Of a stretch of DNA of 64,000 nt, positions 49,645 through 59,411 are shown one piece after another. The stretch covers positions 62,001 through 126,000 of the forward strand of contig NZ_QRVE01000004.1 of assembly GCF_003462685.1 (NCBI RefSeq), in the 5' to 3' direction. The translations under genes and the position numbers were made by a program. The notes beneath the pieces are model-generated. The model saw only the letters and a list, made by a program, of their open reading frames with translations. It had not been told where the DNA came from and searched no databases. How positions within the stretch are numbered: position 1 is the stretch's first letter; the number at the start of each line of letters is the position of its first letter. Origin of the DNA: Collinsella sp. AF23-4AC (GTDB lineage Bacteria; Actinomycetota; Coriobacteriia; Coriobacteriales; Coriobacteriaceae).

Positions 49645-49682
49645 ATAGCAGGGTTGTTCACCATGGCTAGTCAAACGTTTTA
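49645..49682 (-). promoter_or_regulatory. satA promoter P1 (distal) with AAACGTTT-type motif
   Basis: Minus strand TTGACT (49674-49669), 18-nt spacer, TGCTAT (49650-49645). TCAAACGTTTTA (plus strand, 49671-49682) overlaps the -35 and matches 10 of 12 positions of the perfect palindrome upstream of gap. The rest of the 365-nt gap between satA and uvrC holds no gene. Confidence 0.5.
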
Positions 49683-49774
49683 GCGTTAATAAAACCAGAA
49701 ATCGGCTGGTAATCGCCGCGAAATAAATGATTGAAAATCGGCCAATCATGTATATCAGTTGTTTAGAAGCGCAT

Positions 49775-51721
49775 TTAGTTTTCGGAACGGTTGGCCGATG
49801 TCTGGGCGAGCTCGGCATTCCATGCAACAAGTGCCTCGTGGACCGCTTTGGCGACATCGGCCGGAACGCCTCGAACTTCTGCAATCTCCTGCTCGCTTGC
49901 CGCACGCAAACGCTTCATCGAGCCAAAATGGCGCATAAGGGCACGTTTTCTGGTGGGTCCCACGCCTGGAACGTCATCGAGTACCGAAACCGTCATGGCT
50001 TTATCGCGCAATTCGCGATGGAACGTGATGGCAAAACGGTGCGATTCATCGCGCACCTGTTTAATTAGATAGAGCGACGCGGACCCGGTTGGAAGCACGA
50101 CGGGAGTCTCGTCCCAAGGCACGAAAACCTCCTCATCGGCCTTTGCCAAGCCACAAACTGGTATATCGAGCCCAAGAGTTTCAAGTTGCTTGATCGCAGC
50201 GGTCAATTGCGGCTTACCGCCATCGACAACGAGCAAATCGGGGCGCGAGCCAAAGCGCTCGTCGGCCATGCGCTCGGGAGCATAGCGTCGTCCCAAAACC
50301 TCGGACATCGACACGAAGTCGTTTGCCTCGTCCAATTCGGCCTGAATTTTAAAACGACGGTACTGGCTCTTGTCGGCGCGCCCGTTGGTAAACACCACCA
50401 TCGAGGCGACCGTAAAGGTGCCATGCAGTGTAGAGATATCGAAGCACTCGATACGCAGCGGCGGCGCCGGCAGCGCCAACGCACTTTCGAGCTCCAGGAG
50501 CGCTTGATTGGTGCGGTCGTCAGCGTACCCCGTTCGCATCATGTAGCGCATGAGGGCATGGCGCGCATTTTTGGATGCCATATCGAGCAGACGGTGCTTT
50601 TCGCCACGCTGCGGCCTATGGAGATGGCAGGAACGCTCGCGCTTGCCCGCAAGCCACTCCCCCAGCGCCTCCGCATCCTCAAGCTCGACGGAAAGGTTGA
50701 CCTCAGCTGGAATATCAGCCGTCTCGTCGTAATAGCGCTTAAGAAAGCCCGATTGAAGTTCCTCTTCGTCGACATCCAAACCCTTATCGAGAATAAACTC
50801 GCAGGTTCGAACCGTTCGACCCTCACGCACGACAAAGACGCAAGCGGCGGAGATGGTCTCCTCGCGATAGAAACCGATGACATCGATATCGACACTGGAG
50901 GGAAAAACGACTTGCTGACGATCGTCCAGACCCCTGATGACCTCCAAACGACGTTTGACGCGTGCCGCGCGCTCAAAGTCGAGCGCCTCGGCGGCATCCG
51001 TCATCTCGGAGGTCAGCTCATCGACGACATCCTTGCGATGGCCCGACAAAAAGCGCTCGACACGCTTGACGTTCTTGGCATAGTCTGCCGGGGAAATCGC
51101 GCCGACACACGCACCCGGGCCGCGCCCGACATGGTAGTCAAAGCAGGGACGCCCGTTTTGCGCGCAAATCATATTGACGATGTCTTCCTCGCCCTTGTGG
51201 GACTCGACGATACGACGACAACGACGCCACTCCGCACAGGATGCGGAGCAGATGGGGATAACCTTGCGCAGCGTATCTATCGTCTCACGTGCCGCACGGC
51301 TATCGGTATAGGGTCCAAAATAGCGCGTTCCCGGCTTATGACGCTCACGCGTATATTTGATAGCGGGATACAGGTCGCCCTTTGTAATGGCGATAAAGGG
51401 GTAGCTCTTGTCATCCTTGAGGTCGACGTTAAAGTACGGATGGTACTGACCAATCAAATTGCGCTCGAGCACCAACGCCTCATGCTCGGTCTCCACCACG
51501 ATATAGTCAAAGCTCGCCACCAGCTGCATCATCAGCGGGATCTTTTGACGCTCATCCTGCAGTGTCACGTATTGACGCATACGGGCGCGTAGGTTTTTCG
51601 CCTTGCCCACGTAGATGACATCGCCCTTGGCATCCTTCCAAAGGTAGCATCCGGGCTGTGTGGGAACGCGCGAAACCTGCTCGGCAAGCGTTGGAATGTT
51701 GTCGTGACCGGCCACGCGCAC
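49775..51721 (-). CDS. uvrC: Excinuclease ABC subunit C
   Basis: A 648-residue UvrC, the dual-incision nuclease of nucleotide excision repair. It has an N-terminal GIY-YIG domain (TQPGCYLWKDAKGDVIYVGKAKNLRARMRQYV), a Cys-containing central segment, a UVR motif (AEALDFERAARVKRRLEVIRGL), an RNase H-like domain with RIECFDISTLHG and DLLVVDGGKPQL, and a C-terminal helix-hairpin-helix (LDDVPGVGPTRKRALMRHFGS). The GTG start at 51721 directly follows the murJ stop (TAGGTG); a second GTG two codons later is also possible. Confidence 0.97.
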   Translation of the reverse strand: MRVAGHDNIPTLAEQVSRVPTQPGCYLWKDAKGDVIYVGKAKNLRARMRQYVTLQDERQKIPLMMQLVASFDYIVVETEHEALVLERNLIGQYHPYFNVDLKDDKSYPFIAITKGDLYPAIKYTRERHKPGTRYFGPYTDSRAARETIDTLRKVIPICSASCAEWRRCRRIVESHKGEEDIVNMICAQNGRPCFDYHVGRGPGACVGAISPADYAKNVKRVERFLSGHRKDVVDELTSEMTDAAEALDFERAARVKRRLEVIRGLDDRQQVVFPSSVDIDVIGFYREETISAACVFVVREGRTVRTCEFILDKGLDVDEEELQSGFLKRYYDETADIPAEVNLSVELEDAEALGEWLAGKRERSCHLHRPQRGEKHRLLDMASKNARHALMRYMMRTGYADDRTNQALLELESALALPAPPLRIECFDISTLHGTFTVASMVVFTNGRADKSQYRRFKIQAELDEANDFVSMSEVLGRRYAPERMADERFGSRPDLLVVDGGKPQLTAAIKQLETLGLDIPVCGLAKADEEVFVPWDETPVVLPTGSASLYLIKQVRDESHRFAITFHRELRDKAMTVSVLDDVPGVGPTRKRALMRHFGSMKRLRAASEQEIAEVRGVPADVAKAVHEALVAWNAELAQTSANRSEN

Positions 51722-53404
51722 CTACTTACGACGAAGCAGCGCCGAGACCTCGGGCATCTTAAGGACGACGGCAAGGCCAAAGGTAACAGCAAGCGAGACG
51801 ACACCCGCAACGCAAACATAGCCAAGAGTAATCAGAATCGAGCCGCCAAGTGCCCCGACAAAGTGCTCAAGCGCCCACATGACGCCGGCGCCTGCGGCAG
51901 CACCCAGGCCACCGAGCAAAAGGCCAAAGAAACCGCCATGCAGGATAGATTTGACCTGAAGGCCACGCAGACGACGACGCAGCCACCACAGCGAACAACC
52001 GACCAAGATCACGTAGTCGACGACATACGAAAGCGCGATTGCCGGCATGCCGAAGCCCAGCACAACGCCAAACAGCAGAACCGAGCCGGCCTGGCCGATG
52101 GCAGAATACAGGCAATAGCGGCTATAGGGCTTCATGTCGAGCAAGGCAGAGAAGCTCTTCTGCATCAACACGACCACGCCGTAGAGCGGCAGCGAGAACG
52201 CCAGGTAGACAAGGAACTCGGACACCAGCGCCACGCCGGATTCATCGAACTTGCCGGCACAGTAAATCATGTTGAGCGGACGCGCGAAGACAATCAGGTA
52301 CAGCGCGAACGGAATCAGGAAGAACAGCATCTGGGCGACGCCACGCGAAATGCCCGTGCGAACGCTGTCGTAATCCTTCTCCTGTGCGTCGTGAGAGAGC
52401 TCAGTATAGAGCGCCGTCGAAAGCGAGGCGGCAATCAGCGCGTAGGGTAGCGTGTACCACAGGCGCGCATAGGCGATGACGGAAGGGCCAGTCTCGGGCT
52501 GGACCACCAGCGCGGCAGCGTTGGTGATAGAAGTCGAGACAAACATGCACACCGTGGCGAGCAGCGTCGGGATACCGAGCGCAATCGTCTGGCGCAGCGC
52601 GGGGTCCTTAAAGTCGATATGGATATGGGGATGCACGCCGTGCTTGCCAAGCGCGGGGATCTGACATGCCATCTGAACAAAGACACCGAGGGTCGTACCG
52701 GCCGCAATCAAGATGATGCCGGCACGTTCACCAAACTGTGCGGACACAGGCGCAAAACCCATAAAGCTCGCAATGACGATCACATTGTTGAGGACCGGGG
52801 CAAACGTCGACCAGAAGTAGTCGCGGTGTGCGTTGAGAACGCCCGAAAACACCGAGCCCAAACCATAAAACAGAATCTGGATGGCAAAGAAACGGAACAT
52901 GAACGCAGCGGTATCCATGCTGCCGCCGTCACCCGAAAGGAACGATTGCGTCCAGATAAAGCCCGGGGCGAACACGGTCCCCAGCAACGAAATGCCACCC
53001 AGCACCAAAAGCAGAATGCCGAGCAGGTTGCCCACGTACTCGTTCGAGGCCTCGCGACCCTGCTCACGCCTCACGCCCATGTACACGGGCAAAAACGCCG
53101 TCACGAGCATGCCACCCATCACGAGTTCGTAGAGCATATTGGGCAGGTTGTTGGCGACCTGATAGGAGGACGAGAGCAGCGACATGCCGATAGCGGCCGC
53201 CATTGCCCACGTGCGGATAAAACCGGTGACGCGAGACACGATAGTCAGGATGGTCATAAGCCCGGCGGAACGACCAACCGTGGAGTAGTCCGACGAACCC
53301 ATGTCGTCAGTGTCATCTCGCGACGAAGAAGCTTCGGATGAGGGTGTCTGAGGCGCAGATTCTTTTGCAAAATGAGCTCCGCGCTTCAATTCTTCCTGCG
53401 GCAT
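51722..53404 (-). CDS. murJ: Lipid II flippase MurJ
   Basis: A 560-residue MOP-superfamily membrane protein with about 14 helices, flipping the peptidoglycan precursor lipid II across the membrane. The landmark start TILTIVSRVTGFIRTWAMAAAIG and YQVANNLPNMLYELVMGGMLVTAFLPVY are clearly MurJ. A polar N-terminal tail of about 45 residues rich in Ser/Asp precedes the first helix. It lies 3 nt after the ybaK stop and is coupled to uvrC. Confidence 0.95.
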   Translation of the reverse strand: MPQEELKRGAHFAKESAPQTPSSEASSSRDDTDDMGSSDYSTVGRSAGLMTILTIVSRVTGFIRTWAMAAAIGMSLLSSSYQVANNLPNMLYELVMGGMLVTAFLPVYMGVRREQGREASNEYVGNLLGILLLVLGGISLLGTVFAPGFIWTQSFLSGDGGSMDTAAFMFRFFAIQILFYGLGSVFSGVLNAHRDYFWSTFAPVLNNVIVIASFMGFAPVSAQFGERAGIILIAAGTTLGVFVQMACQIPALGKHGVHPHIHIDFKDPALRQTIALGIPTLLATVCMFVSTSITNAAALVVQPETGPSVIAYARLWYTLPYALIAASLSTALYTELSHDAQEKDYDSVRTGISRGVAQMLFFLIPFALYLIVFARPLNMIYCAGKFDESGVALVSEFLVYLAFSLPLYGVVVLMQKSFSALLDMKPYSRYCLYSAIGQAGSVLLFGVVLGFGMPAIALSYVVDYVILVGCSLWWLRRRLRGLQVKSILHGGFFGLLLGGLGAAAGAGVMWALEHFVGALGGSILITLGYVCVAGVVSLAVTFGLAVVLKMPEVSALLRRK

Positions 53405-53407
53405 CGC

Positions 53408-53908
53408 TCAGTCCTCTCTCGTAATCGCGGCAACCGTCGCCCCGCAAAATGCAATTAAATCATCGGGTGCAAGCTCGAGCTGATAACCACGCTTGCCTCC
53501 TGAAATAAAAATGGTATCCCAAAGGACACACGTCTCATCAATGAGCGTCCGGTAGCGTTTTTTCATACCGACCGGGCTGCAGCCGCCGCGAACGTAGCCA
53601 GTCGCCGCAAGCAAATCCTTCACATGCATCATGGCCAAGGACTTCTCCCCCGCGGCACGCGCGGCGGACTTTAGATCGAGCTCGTCGGCAACAGGGATAC
53701 AGCACACGACATAGTCGTTGGACGGTGTCACGCAGACCAAAGTCTTAAATCCTTGACCGGGCTCCTCGCCAAGCTGCTCCGAAATCGCGACCCCCAGGCC
53801 CACCGACTCATCGCCATCGTCTTCGTACGTATGTAGAACATAGGAAATGCCGGCGCTTTCCAGCTCGCGCATCGCATTGGTTTTTGGCGTCTTTACAGCC
53901 TTTGCCAT
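53408..53908 (-). CDS. ybaK: Cys-tRNA(Pro)/Cys-tRNA(Cys) deacylase, YbaK/EbsC family
   Basis: A 166-residue trans-editing enzyme that hydrolyses Cys mischarged on tRNA-Pro. Family motifs are KTPKTNAMRELESAGISYVLHTYE at the start, KTLVCVTPSNDYVVCCIPVADELDLK, and the substrate-pocket GYVRGGCSPVGMKK. The start ATG 53908 follows AAAGGA; the upstream frame lacks a signal. First gene of ybaK-murJ-uvrC. Confidence 0.93.
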   Translation of the reverse strand: MAKAVKTPKTNAMRELESAGISYVLHTYEDDGDESVGLGVAISEQLGEEPGQGFKTLVCVTPSNDYVVCCIPVADELDLKSAARAAGEKSLAMMHVKDLLAATGYVRGGCSPVGMKKRYRTLIDETCVLWDTIFISGGKRGYQLELAPDDLIAFCGATVAAITRED

Positions 53909-53988
53909 GACATATCCTTTCCCTCGCATTCGGACGCGAGGATTAAGTATATGTCCAATTCGGCTGCATACGTCACTTCGACACAGCA

Positions 53989-54021
53989 GGCGCCATCGAA
54001 TCACAAGGAGTCGATGGCGCC
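53989..54021 (-). terminator. Stem-loop after uvrA
   Basis: A perfect 11-bp stem, GGCGCCATCGA with TCGATGGCGCC, and an 11-nt loop, 16 nt past the uvrA stop. The tail (TGCTGTGTC) is only weakly T-rich. Confidence 0.6.
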
Positions 54022-54036
54022 CATAAACTGAATCGC

Positions 54037-56919
54037 CTATTTATTGAGCATCAAGTGAGCCTGACGCTCCCGGTCGCGCCTGAGCAACGGCGCCAAAAAC
54101 TTGCCCGTATAACTCTGCGGACAGTCCGCAACCTGCTCCGGTGTGCCCGAAACCACGACGGTTCCGCCGCCGTTACCGCCCTCGGGACCCATATCGATCA
54201 GGCGGTCGGCAACCTTGATGACATCAAGGTTGTGTTCAATCACCAGCACCGTGTTGCCCGCATCGACCAAGCGCTGCAGCACATCGAGCAGCTGGCGGAC
54301 GTCCTCAAAATGAAGGCCGGTCGTCGGCTCGTCCAAAATATAGAACGTCTTGCCCGTCTGGCGTCGATGAAGCTCCTTGGCGAGCTTCACACGCTGCGCC
54401 TCGCCGCCCGAAAGCGTCGTGGCGGGCTGGCCCAGGCTCACGTAGCCCAAGCCCACATCGTACAGCGTCTGGAGCTTTCGCTTGATCTGCGGGATATTCC
54501 CAAAGAAAGCCAGTGCCTCGGCCACGCTCATGTCAAGTACGTCCGAGATAGTCTTGCCACGGTAGGTGACCTCGAGTGTCTCGCGGTTGTAGCGTTTACC
54601 GCCGCAAACTTCGCAGGGAACGTAGATATCGGGAAGGAAGTGCATCTCGATCTTGATCTGTCCGTCGCCCTTGCACGCCTCACAGCGCCCGCCACTCACA
54701 TTAAAGGAGAAACGACCCGGCGAGTAGCCGCGCGCCTTCGACTCCGGCGTACTCGCAAACAGCGCGCGAAGATCATCCCACAGGCCGATATAGGTAGCAG
54801 GGTTGGAACGCGGCGTGCGGCCAATCGGCGACTGGTCGATATCGATAACCTTATCGATACACTCGATGCCCTCGATTTTCTTATACGGACCCACAGGGCG
54901 CGTCGAACGGTGAATGGCATTCGTAAGGGCAGGCGCAATGGTATCGGTAACCAGGGAGCTCTTGCCCGATCCCGACACGCCGGTAACAACCGTAAGCGTA
55001 CCAAACTCGATCTTGGCAGTAACGTTTTTGAGGTTGTTGGCTCGAGCGCCCGTAATTTTAAGGCAGCCGCGACCGGGCTTGCGCCGTTCATCAGGCACCC
55101 GAATCATTCGTTTGCCGGTCAGATAAGCGCCCGTCATCGACTCAGGACACGCCATGATATCGGCAGGCGTTCCCGCCGCGACTACGTGTCCGCCGTTGAC
55201 GCCGGCGCCGGGCCCCATGTCGATCACGTAATCGGCGGCACGGATTGTATCCTCGTCGTGTTCGACAACGATAACGGTATTGCCGATATCGCGCAGGCGC
55301 TCGAGCGTCTTGATCAAGCGCTCGTTGTCACGCTGATGAAGACCGATCGAGGGCTCGTCCAGAATATAGAGCACGCCCATGAGACCCGCGCCGATCTGCG
55401 TTGCCAGGCGAATACGCTGCGCCTCGCCACCAGAAAGCGTCGCCGAGGCACGATCGAGCGTCAGATAGTCGAGTCCAACATCGACCAGAAAACGCAAGCG
55501 CTCCAGGATTTCCTTGACGATGCGCCCGCCGATAAACTGTTGGCGCTCGGTGAGCTCCAGGCCCTCAAAAAACTCGAGCGACTCACGGCACGACAGGCAA
55601 CAAACCTCGTAAATGGACTTGCCGCCCACGGTGACGGCGAGCATCTCAGGGCGCAAACGAGCGCCGTGGCAGCTCGAGCACGGTTCCTCGCGAATGTACT
55701 TCTCCAAGCGCGCCTTGGTGTTCTCGTTCGTCGTCTCGGTATAGCGTTCGTACAGGATGTTGCGAACGCCCGAAAACTTGGTATCCCACTGGCTACGGCG
55801 TCCGTCGAGTTTTTGGTAGTCAACCGAGATCTTCGTATCGCCCAGGCCATCCAAGAATGCACGACGTACGCGAGGGGGCAAGTCCTCCCACGGCGTATCG
55901 GTGCCCACCTTAAAGTGTTTACAGACCGCAGCAAAAATCTGCGGGTAGTAGTTCGAATTGCCAAACAGGCTACCAAAGACTCCGTCGGCAATGGACTTCG
56001 AGGGGTCCTCGATCAGCGCCTCGGCATCAACGGTTTTCTTAAAGCCCAGGCCGTCGCACTCAGGACATGCGCCATAGGGAGCGTTAAACGAAAAATCACG
56101 CGGCTGAAGATCGTCAATGGAGTGTCCATGCTCCGGGCACGCCAAGGCCAACGAATACTCCAGCAGCTCGCCCTCGGTCCCCTCGGGAGCATCACGATCG
56201 GGCAGCATGTACACGTTTACATTGCCGTGAGCCAGCGCGGTCGCCTGCTCAACAGACTCGGCGATACGACCCAGAGAATTTTCACGGATCACGATGCGAT
56301 CGACCACGACCTCGATATCGTGCTTGAACTTCTTGTCCAGATCGATCGGATCGTCGAGCGAGCGCACTTCGCCGTCGACACGCACGCGGCTAAAGCCCTC
56401 GGCGCGAAGGTCCTCAAACAGTTTGGTGTACTCGCCTTTTCGCCCGCGCACCACCGGGGCCAGCACAAACGCGCGGCGACCCTCCCCCGCCGCCAAGACT
56501 TTGTCGGCAACCTGGTCGGTCGTCTGGCGCTCAATGACGCGGCCGCATTCGGGACAGTGCGGGGTGCCCACACGGGCGAACAGTAGGCGCAGATAGTCAT
56601 AAATCTCGGTTACGGTGCCAACCGTCGAGCGAGGGTTTTTAGACGTCGTCTTTTGGTCGATCGACACCGCCGGCGAAAGGCCGTCGATTGAATCCAGGTC
56701 GGGTTTGTCCATCTGGCCCAAGAACTGGCGCGCATAGCTCGAAAGGCTCTCGACATATCGACGCTGGCCCTCGGCATAGATAGTGTCAAATGCCAGCGAA
56801 CTCTTGCCCGAGCCAGAAAGACCGGTAATGACCACGAGTTGGTCGCGCGGAATGGAAACATCGATATCACGGAGGTTGTGCTCACGAGCGCCGCGAATAA
56901 CGATAGAAGAATCAGACAT
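54037..56919 (-). CDS. uvrA: Excinuclease ABC subunit A
   Basis: A 960-residue damage-recognition ATPase. It has two ABC modules with Walker [21 protein letters not shown] and [13 protein letters not shown], two signature sites ([28 protein letters not shown]), and zinc modules CPECG/CPEC and [27 protein letters not shown]. The ATG at 56919 follows AAGGAG. A near-palindromic CGAACATCTGTGCG 62 nt upstream may be a LexA (SOS) box. Confidence 0.98.
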   Translation of the reverse strand: MSDSSIVIRGAREHNLRDIDVSIPRDQLVVITGLSGSGKSSLAFDTIYAEGQRRYVESLSSYARQFLGQMDKPDLDSIDGLSPAVSIDQKTTSKNPRSTVGTVTEIYDYLRLLFARVGTPHCPECGRVIERQTTDQVADKVLAAGEGRRAFVLAPVVRGRKGEYTKLFEDLRAEGFSRVRVDGEVRSLDDPIDLDKKFKHDIEVVVDRIVIRENSLGRIAESVEQATALAHGNVNVYMLPDRDAPEGTEGELLEYSLALACPEHGHSIDDLQPRDFSFNAPYGACPECDGLGFKKTVDAEALIEDPSKSIADGVFGSLFGNSNYYPQIFAAVCKHFKVGTDTPWEDLPPRVRRAFLDGLGDTKISVDYQKLDGRRSQWDTKFSGVRNILYERYTETTNENTKARLEKYIREEPCSSCHGARLRPEMLAVTVGGKSIYEVCCLSCRESLEFFEGLELTERQQFIGGRIVKEILERLRFLVDVGLDYLTLDRASATLSGGEAQRIRLATQIGAGLMGVLYILDEPSIGLHQRDNERLIKTLERLRDIGNTVIVVEHDEDTIRAADYVIDMGPGAGVNGGHVVAAGTPADIMACPESMTGAYLTGKRMIRVPDERRKPGRGCLKITGARANNLKNVTAKIEFGTLTVVTGVSGSGKSSLVTDTIAPALTNAIHRSTRPVGPYKKIEGIECIDKVIDIDQSPIGRTPRSNPATYIGLWDDLRALFASTPESKARGYSPGRFSFNVSGGRCEACKGDGQIKIEMHFLPDIYVPCEVCGGKRYNRETLEVTYRGKTISDVLDMSVAEALAFFGNIPQIKRKLQTLYDVGLGYVSLGQPATTLSGGEAQRVKLAKELHRRQTGKTFYILDEPTTGLHFEDVRQLLDVLQRLVDAGNTVLVIEHNLDVIKVADRLIDMGPEGGNGGGTVVVSGTPEQVADCPQSYTGKFLAPLLRRDRERQAHLMLNK

Positions 56920-56980
56920 GGAAGCTCCTTGCCTCCTATTGCATCGAATCATACTGTCGATGAGTTTAGCGCACTCGACG

Positions 56981-56994
56981 CGCACAGATGTTCG
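56981..56994 (-). promoter_or_regulatory. Candidate LexA (SOS) box upstream of uvrA
   Basis: CGAACATCTGTGCG on the minus strand differs at one base from a perfect CGAAC-N4-GTTCG, the SOS box of many Gram-positives. Placement 62 nt before uvrA is sensible. The neighbouring promoter elements are not clear. Confidence 0.4.
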
Positions 56995-57112
56995 TAATAC
57001 AAGATTCGCAGACCTTTAGCCTTGCGTATCGGGCGCTTTGTTTCTCGAAATGCCGTGGAAAGGTTACAGTAATCTAATACTGAACTTAATTTGCTGTAAC
57101 AGAGGAACGTCC

Positions 57113-59266
57113 ATGACCGAAGATATCCCCCTTGAAATCACTTCGAGCGACATGGCCATTCTGCCCATATTCATCGCCGTCCTTATCGTGGCCACCGTCG
57201 TCGTGCGCGTGTATTTTTCAATCAAACACAATGAAAAGCCGCCCATTGCCCGCGTCTTTTGGTGCGCGACGCTCCTCATCCCGCTCGGCGTGGTAGCTGC
57301 ATGGATTACGAATCAATTGCTCGTAAATGAGGACAGTTCCCCATGGGTCCTTTCTTATTCGGCGCTCGGTGCTGCCGCCGTCATACTTCTTGTCGAACCC
57401 TTGGTTTCGGGACTTATCGACCAAACCGATCTTGCGACGGGAACGGTTGCCTGTATTTGCCGTGACATCCTTGTCATCGCCGCTGTTTCAGCGCTCTCGT
57501 TCGTTTCACTCGAAATTGCCTGTAACGAAACGTTCTATCGCATTCCCGCCAACTCATTCGGGTTTTCCGTCGGGCTGCTCGCAACGGTTCTGCTCTCCCT
57601 TTATTTGCTGGGACAGCGTCATGGAGGCGTCATGGCCCTCGTGCCCGTCGTCTGTTGCATCCTTGGCATTGCCGAGCACTTCGTCATAACGTTTAAAGGC
57701 GAGGCCATCCTGCCAAGCGATATCTTGGCCCTTGGCACCGCAATGGAAGTGAGCGAGGGATACGAGTTTACCTTTACCGCCGGAATCGTAACCTCTCTCG
57801 CCCTGCTGGAGATTTCCCTGGGGCTTCTTTCGCTTATCCGACCGCGAAAGCTCCGTACGCCCACCCATGTCTTCCCCGCAATCGCCGCTAACCTCTGCGC
57901 TTTTCTGCTCGTGACCGTTGTGGGGCTCTCGGGCTTTTCCAGCATCGACTTGGAGCAGGCACTGAATTTTGGATTTGACCGTTGGCAGCCCATCACCACG
58001 TATGCGTCTCAGGGTTTTATCACTTCGTTCACCGAAATGGTCAACGAGTTGCCCATTGAGAAGCCCGAAGACTATACGCCCGATGAGGCGCAGAGCATCG
58101 AGCAGGAGCTCGCCGCCGCCTACGACAGCACGTATGGCTCGAGCGAGCAGCGCGCGGCGGCCGTTGCCCAGTTCAATGAAATCAAGCCGACGATTGTTGC
58201 CGTCATGAACGAGAGTTTTAGCGACCTTTCGTGCTTTGAGCAGCTCCAGGCGGCCGGGTACACCGGCCCCGCATTCTACAACTCGCTTCCCGACACACTT
58301 GTTCGCGGCACCATGCTCGCTTCGGTCGCCGGTGGCGGAACGGCGAACTCCGAATTCGAATTTTTGACCGGAGCGACAACGGCCTTTGTCGGATTAGGCA
58401 AAATCCCCTATCAGCTATATCAGATGAATGGCGTCAACAGCCTGGCAAAGGACCTTAAGGAGCTTGGGTATACCGCCACCGCTATGCACCCGCAAAACCC
58501 CGTCAACTACCATCGAGATAAAATCTATCAGCAGCTGGGCTTTGGAGACTTTCTTTCAATCGGCGATTTCGAAGGTGCGCCCTGTTACCATGCCGGCGTA
58601 TGCGACTACGCCACCTACGACAAGATACTCGACCTGCTTAGAACCGACGAAGCCCCACAGTTCATCTTTGACGTCACGATGCAAAATCACGGCGGCTACG
58701 ACTATGGCACCGTTCCCGCCGAGGAGCTGACAAACTATTGGGTCGAGGGAGCCAGCGAGGGTGCCAATAGCGCGCTCAACACCTATCTTACCTGCATCAA
58801 CGCATCCGACCGGGACCTCGAGTACTTTATCAACGAGCTCCGCAATATCGGCAGACCGGTTGTCCTTGTCTTTTTTGGCGACCATCAGCCGAGCGCCGCA
58901 ACGACTCTCAACGACGAGCTGTACCCTCAGGAAGATACGGCAAGCCACGCTTTCCGTATCTATCAGTCGACCTATTTCGTCTGGGCTAACTATGAAATCG
59001 CCGGCGATACCGAGCTCAACGTCTACGACACCGTCGGGGCAAACGAGATTGCAGCCATTACCCTTAATAAGATCGGCGCCCCGCTCACCGACTATCAAAA
59101 GGCTCTGCTAGCAACAAGGTCAGATGTGCCCACCATCAATGTCGCCGGCTACCTTGGTGCCGACGGGCTGCGCTACGACTTGGAATCTGAAGACAGCCCA
59201 TACGCCTCGACGATCGACAAGCTGCAGCGCATGCAATACCTCGAGTTCGCCAGCAAAGTTCAGTAA
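57113..59266 (+). CDS. LTA synthase family phosphoglycerol transferase-like protein
   Basis: A 717-residue polytopic protein with a sulfatase-fold catalytic domain. About six or seven helices occupy residues 15-280, more than the five of LtaS. The extracytoplasmic domain has metal/catalytic motifs VAVMNESFSD (Glu367), GGGTANSEFEFLTG (nucleophile Thr410), FDVTMQNHGGYDYG and FFGDHQPSA. It would transfer glycerol-phosphate or a similar group to lipid or polysaccharide at the cell surface. ATG 57113 with AGAGGAA is preferred over the in-frame upstream ATG. It is divergent from uvrA and single. Confidence 0.9.
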   Translation: MTEDIPLEITSSDMAILPIFIAVLIVATVVVRVYFSIKHNEKPPIARVFWCATLLIPLGVVAAWITNQLLVNEDSSPWVLSYSALGAAAVILLVEPLVSGLIDQTDLATGTVACICRDILVIAAVSALSFVSLEIACNETFYRIPANSFGFSVGLLATVLLSLYLLGQRHGGVMALVPVVCCILGIAEHFVITFKGEAILPSDILALGTAMEVSEGYEFTFTAGIVTSLALLEISLGLLSLIRPRKLRTPTHVFPAIAANLCAFLLVTVVGLSGFSSIDLEQALNFGFDRWQPITTYASQGFITSFTEMVNELPIEKPEDYTPDEAQSIEQELAAAYDSTYGSSEQRAAAVAQFNEIKPTIVAVMNESFSDLSCFEQLQAAGYTGPAFYNSLPDTLVRGTMLASVAGGGTANSEFEFLTGATTAFVGLGKIPYQLYQMNGVNSLAKDLKELGYTATAMHPQNPVNYHRDKIYQQLGFGDFLSIGDFEGAPCYHAGVCDYATYDKILDLLRTDEAPQFIFDVTMQNHGGYDYGTVPAEELTNYWVEGASEGANSALNTYLTCINASDRDLEYFINELRNIGRPVVLVFFGDHQPSAATTLNDELYPQEDTASHAFRIYQSTYFVWANYEIAGDTELNVYDTVGANEIAAITLNKIGAPLTDYQKALLATRSDVPTINVAGYLGADGLRYDLESEDSPYASTIDKLQRMQYLEFASKVQ

Positions 59267-59326
59267 GCCCGCCCATTCGCTTGGACCCATCGTATTGCAA
59301 GCACGCTCGGCCCAAATGCATCGCAA

Positions 59327-59356
59327 ATGACTCCCGCTCGCAAACGAGGGTACAAT
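59327..59356 (+). promoter_or_regulatory. Candidate promoter of mrp
   Basis: ATGACT (59327-59332), 18-nt spacer, TACAAT (59351-59356), 55 nt before the mrp start. Confidence 0.4.
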
Positions 59357-59411
59357 GACGCTCGTGTCACACCACGGGGCCCCGGCCCCAACATATACAA
59401 AGGAGTCATAC

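Noticed and set aside
54055-56586. An 843-codon plus-strand frame opposite uvrA
   Set aside because: It is the complement of a highly conserved UvrA and has no recognisable motif or start signal.
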